Shown: positions 28,455 through 36,104 of the stretch, one piece after another
Layout of the letters: every line of letters begins with the position of its first letter
How positions within the stretch are numbered: position 1 is the first letter of the stretch
Assembly: GCF_036388275.1 (NCBI RefSeq)
Contig: NZ_DASVSF010000022.1
Coordinates: forward strand, 1-64,000
Direction: 5' to 3'
DNA length: 64,000 bases
Source of the DNA: Longimicrobium sp.
GTDB taxonomy: Bacteria; Gemmatimonadota; Gemmatimonadetes; Longimicrobiales; Longimicrobiaceae
Position numbers and translations under genes: made by a program
Notes under the pieces: generated by a model
What the model was told of the DNA's origin: nothing
Databases searched by the model: none
Seen by the model: only the letters and a program-made list of their open reading frames with translations

Positions 28455-28805
28455 ATGCCGCGCATCCAGCTTCTTCACCTGGCCCACGCCCGCTCCGGAG
28501 ACAAGGGCGACACCGCCAACGTGGGCGTCATCGCCCTCAAGCCGGAGTTCTACCCCGTCCTGGTGGAACACCTTACCGTCGACCGCGTGAAGCAGCACTT
28601 CCAGGGGATGGTGCACGGCGCCGTGGAGCGGTTCGAGCTGCCCAACCTGGAGGCGCTCAACTTCCTCCTCCACAACGCGCTGGGCGGCGGCGGCACGGTG
28701 TCGCTCAAGACCGACGCGCAGGGCAAGGTGTACTCCACGGCCATCCTGCGCATGGAAGTGGACGTGGACGACGACATCGCCCGGCTGGCCGGGGCCGCGG
28801 CGTGA
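28455..28805 (+). CDS. AtuA C-terminal-domain-like protein (DUF1446 partner)
   Basis: A 116-residue protein that matches the C-terminal domain of AtuA-type proteins: HLAHARSGDKGDTANVGVIA at the N-terminus is the family signature, with FELPNLEALNFLLHNALGGG in the middle. In acyclic terpene and leucine-type degradation pathways this domain is found either fused to the larger AtuA/DUF1446 part or as a separate small protein beside enoyl-CoA hydratase and carboxylase genes. Here it overlaps the hydratase start by four bases (GTGA), so the two are co-translated. The large AtuA part is not in the window. Confidence 0.85.
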   Translation: MPRIQLLHLAHARSGDKGDTANVGVIALKPEFYPVLVEHLTVDRVKQHFQGMVHGAVERFELPNLEALNFLLHNALGGGGTVSLKTDAQGKVYSTAILRMEVDVDDDIARLAGAAA

Positions 28806-30837
28806 TCCCGTCCACCGACGCCCTGCTCGCCGAGGTCGCGGGCGGGGTCTGCCGGCTGACGCTCAACCGCCCCGACAAGCGCAACGCCCTCGACGCGCGG
28901 CTGGTGGCGGACCTCAAGGCCGCCCTGCGCGCCGCGGATGCGGACGGCGAAGTGCGGGTGGTCGCGATCCAGGGGGCGGGGAAGGACTTCTGCTCCGGCG
29001 CCGACCTTTCGGCCCTTCGCAGGATCGCCGAGGCGTCGGTGATGGAGAACCTGGATGACGTCGAGGAGCTGGCCGAGCTGTTCCTGCTTCCGCGCAAGAT
29101 GAAGAAGCCGGTCGTCGCCTGCGTCCGCGGGCGGGCGCTGGCTGGGGGATGCGGGCTGGCGACCGCGTGCGACCTCGTGGTCGCCGCAGAGACGGCGCAG
29201 TTCGGATATCCCGAGGTGAGAATCGGCTTCGTTCCCGCCATGGTGATGGCCATCCTGCGCCGCAACGTCTCGGAAAAGCGCGCGTTCGAGCTGATCGTAC
29301 GCGGCCAGCCCATCGCCGCCGCCGAGGCGGAGCGGATGGGGCTGATCAACCACGCGTGGCCCGACGCCGAGTTCGACCGCGAGCGCGACGCACTGCTGAT
29401 CGACCTGGCCGCGCGCAGCCCCTCCGCCGTCCAGCTTTCCAAGCGCCTGCTGTACCACAGCGACGGGATGGGCTTCGACGCCGCCATCCACGCCGGCGCC
29501 GACGTGAACGTGGTCGCGCGGATGACGGACGACATGAAGGCGGGCGTCGCCCGGTTCCTGGAGCGCGCCTGATGGTGGACCGGGTGCGGCGTGGTGGGCC
29601 CGACCCGCTGCTGCACTGGAAGGTGCGCCTGTTCTTCGCCGGCGCGGCCGTGCTGCTGCTCTCCATCGTGCTGGACCGCAAGCCGGTGGCGCTGGTGGCC
29701 ATCGCCCTGCTGGGCGCGGGGATGCTGGTGGTGGTCACCGACCGCTTCCGCCGCCGCGACGCGCGGTTCGCCGACGACGAGGACGAAGCCGGGGACGTCT
29801 CTCCCTAGCGCGTGGAGCAGGGAAGGGGAGCCCACGGGGCCGGCGGAATGCCTTCCGCCGGCCCCGTCTTCGTGCGGAGACCCCGCCAGCGCCGAGGCGA
29901 CCATCCAGACCAGCACCAGCAGCGCGAGAACGATGGCCACGATCGCGAGCGCGGTCCTGCGGGCGGGGGCAGGCGCCGGGCGCGGGTCCGCCGGGGGCGC
30001 CGGATCGGTCCCGGGCTCCGCGGACGGCGTCACGGGCACCGGTGCCTCGCCAGGGATCGCCGCCTCGTAGACCACGGCCGGGACGCTGGCCTCCGCCGGG
30101 CGCGGCGGTGGTGCGGGGGCGTCGGGCGGCGGGTCGGGAAGGCGCAGGCGGTCCGCCAGGGCGCGGGTGTCTGGGTCGGGCCGGGCGCCCACCTCCTCCC
30201 TCAGCCACGCCTCGAACGCCTGGTAGTGCCGGAGCGCCCGGTTGCGCTCGCCGCGCGCGGCCAGGGCCCTCAGGATGCGGCGGTGGCCGCCCTCCCAGAA
30301 GGGATCGATCTCCACGGCCCGCTCGCCCAGCCGCAGCGCGCGCTCCCACGCGTCCTCCGCCTCGGCGGCCACGCCCTCGGCCTCCAGCAGCCGCAGCGCG
30401 GTGTTGCGCAGCTCCACGCGGCGCCGGTCCGCCCAGTCGGCGAAGTCGCCCGCCCCGCGCCCCGCGTCGAACCCCTCCAGGAAGTGCCCCGCGTACAGCC
30501 ACTGCGCCTCGCTCCACGGCTCGCCGCGCGACGCGCCCAGCAGCAGGTTGGCGTCGGACGCCAGGCCGCCCGGCCACCTCACGCTTTCCTTGTCCGTCGC
30601 CAGCAGGCCCGGGGGCAGCACCCGGCCCAGCCGGCCCAGCGCCTGGGTCAGCGAGTGGCGCGCGCGCTCCTCGGGACTTTCGCCCCACAGCAGCGACGCC
30701 AGCCGCGAACGCGAGTGCACCCCCGCGCCTTCAACGCACAGGAAGATCAGCAGCGCGAGGTCCTTTCGACGCAGCCCGCAAACGGGTGATCCGTCGGCGT
30801 CGTGCAGAACGGGGTGACCTAAGGTGATCAGGAACAC
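28705..30837 (-). CDS. BTAD/SARP-type transcriptional regulator, frame open past its likely end
   Basis: Only about the first 320 codons (30837 to ~29870) are well supported. They encode an OmpR-like winged-helix DNA-binding domain (~10-95: LRRKDLALLIFLCVEGAGVH, SRSRLASLLWGESPEERARH), a bacterial transcriptional activator domain of TPR type (~100-235), a Pro-rich linker and a transmembrane segment (ALAIVAIVLALLVLVWMVAS). The frame then runs through a terminator and antisense to the small membrane gene and hydratase, with the first stop at 28705. The last ~390 residues are His/Arg/Ser-rich low-complexity and look like chance antisense reading. A natural stop has probably been lost or lies in another frame. 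Start ATG at 30837. Confidence 0.6.
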   Translation of the reverse strand: MFLITLGHPVLHDADGSPVCGLRRKDLALLIFLCVEGAGVHSRSRLASLLWGESPEERARHSLTQALGRLGRVLPPGLLATDKESVRWPGGLASDANLLLGASRGEPWSEAQWLYAGHFLEGFDAGRGAGDFADWADRRRVELRNTALRLLEAEGVAAEAEDAWERALRLGERAVEIDPFWEGGHRRILRALAARGERNRALRHYQAFEAWLREEVGARPDPDTRALADRLRLPDPPPDAPAPPPRPAEASVPAVVYEAAIPGEAPVPVTPSAEPGTDPAPPADPRPAPAPARRTALAIVAIVLALLVLVWMVASALAGSPHEDGAGGRHSAGPVGSPSLLHALGRDVPGFVLVVGEPRVAAAEAVGDHHQHPRAQQGDGHQRHRLAVQHDGEQQHGRAGEEQAHLPVQQRVGPTTPHPVHHQARSRNRATPAFMSSVIRATTFTSAPAWMAASKPIPSLWYSRRLESWTAEGLRAARSISSASRSRSNSASGHAWLISPIRSASAAAMGWPRTISSNARFSETLRRRMAITMAGTKPILTSGYPNCAVSAATTRSHAVASPHPPASARPRTQATTGFFILRGSRNSSASSSTSSRFSITDASAILRRAERSAPEQKSFPAPWIATTRTSPSASAARRAALRSATSRASRALRLSGRLSVSRQTPPATSASRASVDGITPRPRPAGRCRRPRPLPCAGWPWSTPCPARRS
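28802..29572 (+). CDS. Enoyl-CoA hydratase/isomerase family protein
   Basis: A 256-residue crotonase-superfamily enzyme, soluble, acting on a CoA thioester. It starts at a GTG overlapping the previous stop. Seen: LTLNRPDKRNALDARLV, the oxyanion-hole segment GKDFCSGADLSAL, and VACVRGRALAGGCGLATACD, with a glutamate in YPEVRIGFVPAM in the position used by hydratases. The second catalytic glutamate position is not clear. Together with the AtuA-like partner this suggests methylglutaconyl- or isohexenyl-glutaconyl-CoA hydration, an inference. The next gene starts on its stop (TGATG). Confidence 0.9.
   Translation: MIPSTDALLAEVAGGVCRLTLNRPDKRNALDARLVADLKAALRAADADGEVRVVAIQGAGKDFCSGADLSALRRIAEASVMENLDDVEELAELFLLPRKMKKPVVACVRGRALAGGCGLATACDLVVAAETAQFGYPEVRIGFVPAMVMAILRRNVSEKRAFELIVRGQPIAAAEAERMGLINHAWPDAEFDRERDALLIDLAARSPSAVQLSKRLLYHSDGMGFDAAIHAGADVNVVARMTDDMKAGVARFLERA
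29572..29808 (+). CDS. Small membrane protein
   Basis: A 78-residue protein starting on the stop of the hydratase gene (TGATG), hence coupled to it. Two hydrophobic stretches are present, KVRLFFAGAAVLLLSIVL and VALVAIALLGAGMLVVV, then a charged tail rich in Asp and Glu (FADDEDEAGDVSP). Function unknown. A long antisense reading frame from the BTAD gene passes over this region, but this strand has the better coding support through its coupling and the following terminator. Confidence 0.65.
   Translation: MVDRVRRGGPDPLLHWKVRLFFAGAAVLLLSIVLDRKPVALVAIALLGAGMLVVVTDRFRRRDARFADDEDEAGDVSP
29834..29867. terminator. Bidirectional intrinsic terminator
   Basis: A 15-bp perfect stem ACGGGGCCGGCGGAA with TTCCGCCGGCCCCGT and a four-base loop. 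The plus strand continues with CTTC. It separates the small membrane gene from the convergent BTAD gene, although the latter's reading frame has no stop until far beyond it. Confidence 0.75.
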
Positions 30838-31156
30838 CGGCTACGAGGTAGAAGAAGAGCCTGCCATGATCCCCAAGAATACGGAAATTATCCTCTTTAG
30901 CACGCCCGGGCGCAATGAACATGTCCAGACGATTCCTGTGTTTTTCACGCCGCTGGCCCCTTAGGAACGCTACTGAACGCTGACGAGATTGCTTGTGCGG
31001 GCCGCGTGCGGGGTTCGTGCGGATCGCGTCAACGCCCGTGCGAGATGCGTGCGGGACGTGTGCGGGCGGCGCGATAGAGTAGGGGCGCGTCGACATCCCC
31101 GACCCGTGCGAATGCGGGGGCCGGGCCGGCGCGAACCCCCTGTTATGGGAGCCATC
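30838..31156. other. Intergenic region between divergent genes
   Basis: 319 bp between the BTAD gene and the small lipoprotein gene. An AT-richer stretch near 30880-30905 (GGAAATTATCCTCTTTAGCAC) could hold the BTAD promoter, but no -35/-10 pair was convincing. No gene or known repeat is seen here. Confidence 0.4.
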
Positions 31157-31336
31157 ATGATCCGCGGAACCCTTCTCGCCGCCCTGCTGCTCGCCACCGC
31201 CGCATGCGGTGACGCCGCCCCCACCGCCCCCGCCGCACACCCGGAAGCCGCCTCCATGGACGACGCCCCCCCGCCGCCCACGGCCCCGGCCGACACCACC
31301 AACCGCGGTGGCGGAACCCTGGGCTCGGGCTCCTGA
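31157..31336 (+). CDS. Small lipoprotein
   Basis: A 59-residue protein. Residues 1-17 are a signal peptide ending in the lipobox-like TAAC (IRGTLLAALLLATAAC), so it is probably lipid-anchored at Cys18. The mature part is short, Pro/Ala-rich and ends GGGTLGSGS, without known motif. GGGAG (31147-31151) precedes the ATG at 31157; ATG 31145 is a less likely start. It is followed by a strong terminator, so it is probably a single-gene transcript. Function unknown. Confidence 0.6.
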   Translation: MIRGTLLAALLLATAACGDAAPTAPAAHPEAASMDDAPPPPTAPADTTNRGGGTLGSGS

Positions 31337-31359
31337 TCCGTTCAATGCCCTGAACACGG

Positions 31360-31400
31360 GCGAGGGAGCGGGTCCGCACGGGCCCGCCCCCTCGCTTTTT
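31360..31400 (+). terminator. Intrinsic terminator
   Basis: Stem of GCGAGGG and CCCTCGC extended inward by GCGGGTC with GGCCCGC (one mismatch), then TTTTT at 31396-31400. It ends the small lipoprotein gene and may also serve the converging lon-like gene. Confidence 0.88.
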
Positions 31401-31421
31401 CGTGGCGGATCGAGTCCCGCC

Positions 31422-33878
31422 CTACCGGTCCGCGTCGCGCGCCCCCTGGCGCTCGGGAAGGCGGGAAGCGTGTGGGGCATCGCCCTCCACCTCCACGCGG
31501 GGGCCGCGTCGCGGCTCGCCCAGCAGCGCCAGGTCGAACACCTGGTCCATCCGCTCCACCTTGTGGAACGTCATCCGGTCCCTCACGTCGGGCGGAACGT
31601 CGCGCAGGTCGCGCTCGTTCCCCGCGGGAAGGATCACCTCGGTAATCCCCGCCCGATACGCCGCCAGCACCTTTTCCTTGACGCCGCCGATCTCCAGGAT
31701 CTTGCCCCGCAGGGTCACTTCGCCCGTCATGGCCTGGTCGTGCCGCACGGGACGGTCGGACAGGGACGAGGCCAGCGCCAGCGTGACCGCCGCGCCCGCG
31801 CTGGGGCCGTCCTTGGGGGTGGCGCCCACGGGAAAGTGCACGTGGATGTCGTACTCGCTGAAGGTGTCGCGCGGAATGCCCAGCTCCTCCGCCCGCGAGC
31901 GCACGTAGCTGAAGGCCGCGTTCACCGACTCGCGCATCACGTCGCCCAGGAGGCCGGTGATCACCAGGCGCCCCGTGCCGGGCATCTTGAGCGCCTCGAT
32001 GAACATCAGCTCGCCCCCCGAGGCCGTCCACGCCAGGCCGGTGACCACGCCCACCTCCGGGCGGATCTCCGCCGGGGTGGTGGCCCAGCGTGGAAACCCG
32101 AGCACCGCCTCGATCGTCTCGCGCGTCACCGTCCAGTGCGTGGCCTCGCCGTCGGCCTTCTGGCGGGCGATGAAGCGAAGGATGGCCGCCAGCGACCGGC
32201 GCAGGTTGCCGACGCCTGCGTCGCGCGCGTACCCGCGGGTCAGGAAGAGCAGCGTTTCGTCGGCGATCTCCACCTCGCCCGTCTTGAGCCCGTGTTCCTC
32301 GACGATGCGAGGGAGCAGCCAGTCACGGGCGATGGCGATTTTTTCCTCGGGCGTGTAGCCGGCGATGCGGATCTCGATGAAGTGGTCGCGCAGGCCGCGG
32401 GGAATGCGGTAGTAGTCGCCCGCCGAGCCGATGAAGAACGCCTCCGAGAGATCGAAGGGCACGTCCAGGTACAGGTCGGAAAAGGCGTCGCGGTTGTCGT
32501 TGTCCAGCATCTCCTCCATTGCCTCCACGGGATCGCCCTCCACGTTCCCCAGGCCGATCTCGTCCAGCTCCTCCAGCAGGAACACGGGGTTCTTGACCCC
32601 CGCGTCGGCGATCAGCTGCATGACCTTGCCGATCTGCGCGCCCGCCCGGGTACGCCGCGTTCCGAACAGCTGCGCCGCGCCGCGGCCGCCCAGCTCCAGC
32701 CGCACCACGGGGCGCTCCAGCGCCCGGCCGATGGCCATGGCCAGCGTGCGCTTTCCCACCCCTGGTGGGCCGACGATGCAGGGGATGGGGCCGCGCAGGT
32801 CGCCTCGCAGCGCGGCGACGGCCAGCACCTCGAGCAGGCGCTGCTTTCCCTCGTCCATCCCCAGGTGCTCCTGGGCGAACGCAGCTTCCACGGCCGCCAG
32901 GTCGATGCGCCCGTCCCCCGCCCGCTTGTTCCAGGGAATGGAGATCAGCGCCTCGAGGTAGGCGCGGATCTCCGCGGCCTCCTGCGCCGTGGTGCTGGTG
33001 GACCGCAACCGCTCGGCCTCGCGCCGGGCGACGGCGGCGGGGCGCGAGGGAAGGCGCGCCATCTCCAGCCGGCGCAGCATCTCGTCGGCCTCGCGCTCCA
33101 GCGGGTCCACCTCGCCCAGCTCGGCCTGCAGCGCCTGGATGCGCTTGCGGATGTCGGCGGTGCGGTCGCGGGTGGAGCGCGGCTGCTCTTCCCCCTCCGC
33201 GGCCGCCTCGCCGGCCGCCACCGCCGTCTCCACCTCGCGCGCGCGGTCCCACGCCTGCTCCACGCTGCGGAGCACCAGCGCCAGCCGTCGGGCCACGTCC
33301 AGCTCCTGCAGGACGGCGTCGCGGTCCGGAAGCCGCAGGTTGCACAGGGTGGCGGCCAGGTCGGCGAAGCGGCCGGGGTCGCCCAGGTTCATGCGCAGGA
33401 TGCGCGGCACTTCGTCGGGCACCCGGTCTACCTTGGCGGCCAGCCCGGCGACGGTGGCCAGGATGCGCTCCACCACCGGCTCTGCCTCCTGGGGCGAGAG
33501 CGGCACCTCTTCCACCGGGCGCACGCGGGCCGTGTAGAAGCCGTCCTCGAAGCGCACGTCGTCCAGGTGAATGCGCCTGAGGCCCTGCAGTGTGGTCTGG
33601 ATGGTACCGCCGGGCAGGTTCAGCCGGTCGAGCACGCGGACGGCGGTCGCCACCTTTTCCAGCGAGCGGGGCGGGATGTCGTGCCCATCGTCGAGGGTGC
33701 TGGCGATGGCGACGATCAGTTCCGGCTCGGGGTGCGCGTTCAGCGCCTCGACGTTGGGCGCGAAGCCGATCTGCAGTGCCGTGGCGCCCGACGGATACAC
33801 CACCGTGCTGCGGATGGGGAGCACGGGGATGCGCTCGCCGGCGAGTTCCGAAACCTTCCTGACATCCGATGCTGGCAT
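31422..33878 (-). CDS. lon: Lon-type protease with degenerate AAA+ domain
   Basis: An 818-residue Lon-family protein, normal in length. Domains: N-terminal LAN/PUA-like (1-200), helical region, AAA+ (~345-590) and S16 protease (~620-800). The catalytic dyad is intact: Ser693 in KDGPSAGAAVTLALA and Lys736 in GGVKEKVLAAYRAG, 43 residues apart as in E. coli. The ATPase is not: Walker A reads GPPGVGKRTL (Lys376, then Arg377 where Thr/Ser is expected), Walker B reads FLLEELDEIG (Glu436-Glu437 instead of Asp-Glu), and the arginine-finger region reads RGLRDHFIEIR where LLDRMEVI is usual. It may be a specialised paralogue with weak or no ATP use. It follows the DUF1499 gene by 16 bases. Confidence 0.9.
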   Translation of the reverse strand: MPASDVRKVSELAGERIPVLPIRSTVVYPSGATALQIGFAPNVEALNAHPEPELIVAIASTLDDGHDIPPRSLEKVATAVRVLDRLNLPGGTIQTTLQGLRRIHLDDVRFEDGFYTARVRPVEEVPLSPQEAEPVVERILATVAGLAAKVDRVPDEVPRILRMNLGDPGRFADLAATLCNLRLPDRDAVLQELDVARRLALVLRSVEQAWDRAREVETAVAAGEAAAEGEEQPRSTRDRTADIRKRIQALQAELGEVDPLEREADEMLRRLEMARLPSRPAAVARREAERLRSTSTTAQEAAEIRAYLEALISIPWNKRAGDGRIDLAAVEAAFAQEHLGMDEGKQRLLEVLAVAALRGDLRGPIPCIVGPPGVGKRTLAMAIGRALERPVVRLELGGRGAAQLFGTRRTRAGAQIGKVMQLIADAGVKNPVFLLEELDEIGLGNVEGDPVEAMEEMLDNDNRDAFSDLYLDVPFDLSEAFFIGSAGDYYRIPRGLRDHFIEIRIAGYTPEEKIAIARDWLLPRIVEEHGLKTGEVEIADETLLFLTRGYARDAGVGNLRRSLAAILRFIARQKADGEATHWTVTRETIEAVLGFPRWATTPAEIRPEVGVVTGLAWTASGGELMFIEALKMPGTGRLVITGLLGDVMRESVNAAFSYVRSRAEELGIPRDTFSEYDIHVHFPVGATPKDGPSAGAAVTLALASSLSDRPVRHDQAMTGEVTLRGKILEIGGVKEKVLAAYRAGITEVILPAGNERDLRDVPPDVRDRMTFHKVERMDQVFDLALLGEPRRGPRVEVEGDAPHASRLPERQGARDADR

Positions 33879-33894
33879 CTAAAACGCTTGTTGG

Positions 33895-34368
33895 CTAACG
33901 GGTTGTGCGTTGGTGCCCGAAAAGGTGGCGGTCGAGCGCGTGCAAGAAGCGGGCAATCCGCCGGGCGTTGGTGCCCAGGTCGGCGCTTCCCTTGCGCGAG
34001 GCCGATTCGACGTCCACGCGGGTGTTTCCGTCGGCGTCCAGCGACACGCGAATGCGCACGTCGTCCGTGAACCGCCACAACAGGGTGCGCGATTCAGCGA
34101 CGATTTCCCCCGCCCTCGGGTCACTCTCGGTGACGGTCCACCGGGTCTGCGAAGTGGCGGTCTCCAGCGCGGCCGTCCAGACGGTGGCGAAGGGAACGGC
34201 GTAGGCGCGGCCTTGCAGACGCGGGTCGGGGTGGTCGGCGCGCGTGTGGGCGCGGTTGCGGGTCAGGGCGGTCCAGAGGCTCACGATGGGGTGCGGCCGG
34301 GCGCCGCGGGGAAGTACGGGTGTCCGAGGTGGAACGGATTCATCGGGCACGTTTTCGGCCACTGGCAC
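33895..34368 (-). CDS. DUF1499 family protein
   Basis: A protein of about 157 residues. The C-terminal part has the DUF1499 pattern: PFATVWTAALETATSQTRW, AGEIVAESRTLLWRFTDDVR, VRVSL-like strands and DVESASRKGSADLGTNARRI, closing with RFLHALDRHLF. No catalytic site is known for this family. The start is uncertain: the frame is open to 34863, but the upstream part runs antisense through repeat sequence. GTG codons at 34368, 34362 and 34350 are the candidates, none with a clear ribosome-binding site. Probably in the same transcript as the Lon-like gene. Confidence 0.8.
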   Translation of the reverse strand: MPVAENVPDESVPPRTPVLPRGARPHPIVSLWTALTRNRAHTRADHPDPRLQGRAYAVPFATVWTAALETATSQTRWTVTESDPRAGEIVAESRTLLWRFTDDVRIRVSLDADGNTRVDVESASRKGSADLGTNARRIARFLHALDRHLFGHQRTTR

Positions 34369-34500
34369 GCCGGCGTTGTTCGCGGGCCCGAATCTAACGC
34401 GCGCGGCCGGCGCGGGCAGGTGCCGCGGTATGGATCGTGCCCGAGCGCGCACCGTTCGCGGGAGGGTCAGGTCGGGGTGCGGACAGGCAGGTCCGCACGG

Positions 34501-34825
34501 GCGAATGAATTCGCTGCAACAACCACACGAAGTCCACCTTCGTGGACTGGCTTGTCGCGGCGCGGGTTCATCATCGCTGCACGCCCCGGGTTGAGCAGTT
34601 CTCCCCCTCCCCTGCGAAGCGGGGGCCGGGGGGAGGGGGCTCCTGAGGCATGCGAGGCAGCCAGCCTCACCCCAAGCGAAGTTCTCCTCTCTCCCGCGCA
34701 GTTTGCGGGGGAGAGGCCGGGAGAGGGGGCGGCCGCGGCATGACCCACCGTCCGTCGAACCCCGACCGAAGTTCCCCCCTCTCCCGGCGCAGTTTGCCGG
34801 GGGAGGGGCCGGGGGAGGGGCCCGC
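34501..34825. repeat. Family A and three family D repeats
   Basis: 34501-34555 is a forward family A element (GCGAATGAATTCGCTGCAAC, then hairpin AGTCCACCTTCGTGGACT). Family D inverted repeats follow at about 34604-34641, 34683-34722 and 34772-34823. They fill most of the 500-bp divergent gap between the DUF1499 gene and the nucleotidyltransferase. No gene is seen here. Confidence 0.7.
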
Positions 34826-34877
34826 CCTCTCCCGGATCTTGAAGTCCCATCGTTTATCACCACGCGGAGGTTCCCGA

Positions 34878-35873
34878 GTGAAAGTCGTGATGCCTGTGGC
34901 GGGGAAGGGAACCCGCCTGCGCCCCCATACCCACCTGGTACCCAAGCCCCTGCTGAAGGTGGGCGACAAGCCCGTGCTCAGCTACATCCTCGACGACCTG
35001 CGCGAGCTGGGGGTGAACGAGGCGGTGCTCATTACCGGGCACCTGAAGGAAAAGGTGCAGGAGTTCATGTCTACCGAGTACCCGGACTTCAACGCCGTGT
35101 ACACGGAGCAGGTGGAGCAGCGCGGCACGGCCGACGCCATTGCGCTGGCCGAGCCGTTCGTGCAGGAGGAGATGCTGATCATCTTCGTCGACACGCTGTT
35201 CGACGCCGACCTGGAACTGGTGAAGCGCCTGCCAGAGGACGTGGCGGGGGTGATCTGGGCGATGGAGGTGGAAGACTACCAGCGCTTCGGCGTGCTGGTG
35301 ACCGACGAGAACGGCTTCATGCGCGAGATCATCGAGAAGCCCAGCACGCCGGTGAGCAAGCTGGCCAACATCGGCTTGTACTACATCCGCGACTGGAAGC
35401 TGCTGTTCGAGGGGATCCGCCACGTGATGAACGCCGAGCCGGGCCCCAGCGGCGAGTACTACCTCACGGACGCCTTTCAGTACATGGTGGATAAGGGCGC
35501 CAAGCTCAAGGTGGAGCCCGTGCACGGCTGGTACGACGCGGGGAAGCCCGAGACGCTGCTGGAAACCAACCAGCACGTGCTGAGCACCACCCGCGGCCGC
35601 ACCCCGTCCACCGTTCCCGACGGCGTGACGATCCACGAGCCAGTGCACGTGGCGGACGGCGTGACGCTGGAGGCGAGCGAGATCGGCCCGAACGTGACGC
35701 TGGCCGCCGGCGCGACGGTCCGCGGCAGCAAGCTTCGCCACACCATCGTCGGCGAAAAGTCCACGATCGAGAACGCGGACCTCCACGACTCGCTGATCGG
35801 CACGAACGTAAAGGTCAGCGGCGTGCGCGGGCAGGTGGACCTGGGGGACCACTCCGTGGTGACGATCGGGTAA
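34878..35873 (+). CDS. Sugar nucleotidyltransferase (RmlA/GlmU N-terminal type)
   Basis: A 331-residue cytoplasmic enzyme joining a sugar 1-phosphate to a nucleoside triphosphate. GTG at 34878 has GGAGG eight bases before it. The nucleotide-binding motif GKGTRLRPHTHLVPKPLL is at residues ~9-26, with the metal-binding aspartate in FVDTLFDADLE and an ILITGH-like strand. From ~250 the chain forms hexapeptide turns (GVTLEASEIGPNVTLAAGAT, STIENADLHDSLIGTN) as in GlmU/GlgC-like proteins, suggesting oligomer contacts. Which sugar is used cannot be told. The TAA stop is the first unit of the 9-bp repeat array that follows. Confidence 0.9.
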   Translation: MKVVMPVAGKGTRLRPHTHLVPKPLLKVGDKPVLSYILDDLRELGVNEAVLITGHLKEKVQEFMSTEYPDFNAVYTEQVEQRGTADAIALAEPFVQEEMLIIFVDTLFDADLELVKRLPEDVAGVIWAMEVEDYQRFGVLVTDENGFMREIIEKPSTPVSKLANIGLYYIRDWKLLFEGIRHVMNAEPGPSGEYYLTDAFQYMVDKGAKLKVEPVHGWYDAGKPETLLETNQHVLSTTRGRTPSTVPDGVTIHEPVHVADGVTLEASEIGPNVTLAAGATVRGSKLRHTIVGEKSTIENADLHDSLIGTNVKVSGVRGQVDLGDHSVVTIG

Positions 35874-36005
35874 TTACGGTAACTACGGTAACTACGGTAA
35901 CTACGGTAACTACGGTAACTACGGTAACTACGGTAACTACGGTAACTACGGTAACTACGGTAACTACGGTAACTACGGTAACTGCGGTAACTGCGGTAAC
36001 TGCGG
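35871..36005 (+). repeat. Tandem array of 15 nine-bp units (TAACTACGG)
   Basis: Starts exactly at the TAA stop of the nucleotidyltransferase: TAATTACGG, then eleven TAACTACGG, then three TAACTGCGG, 135 bp without interruption. No spacer is present, so it is not a CRISPR. Near-reverse versions (CCGTAGTTACC, GTTACTGTTGTTACC) occur at 36058-36096. The same unit follows the stop of guaB. Confidence 0.95.
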
Positions 36006-36017
36006 TCGAAACGAGAG

Positions 36018-36048
36018 CGGCCCTTCCCCGAAGCGCGGGGGAGGGCCG
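36018..36048. terminator. Possible terminator hairpin
   Basis: Stem CGGCCCTTCCCC with GGGGGAGGGCCG, one wobble pair and a loop of seven bases, just after the repeat array between two convergent genes. A clear T-run is lacking. Confidence 0.5.
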
Positions 36049-36104
36049 TCGTGCGGTGCCCCGTAGTTACCTTTTCGACCGTCGTTACTGTTGTTACCCT
36101 CTTT

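Noticed and set aside
33895..34863. 322-codon minus-strand frame over the DUF1499 gene
   Set aside because: Only the C-terminal half matches DUF1499; the N-terminal half reads antisense through family A and D repeats.
35871..36005. Possible CRISPR array
   Set aside because: The units are 9 bp and abut with no spacers, so it is a simple tandem repeat.
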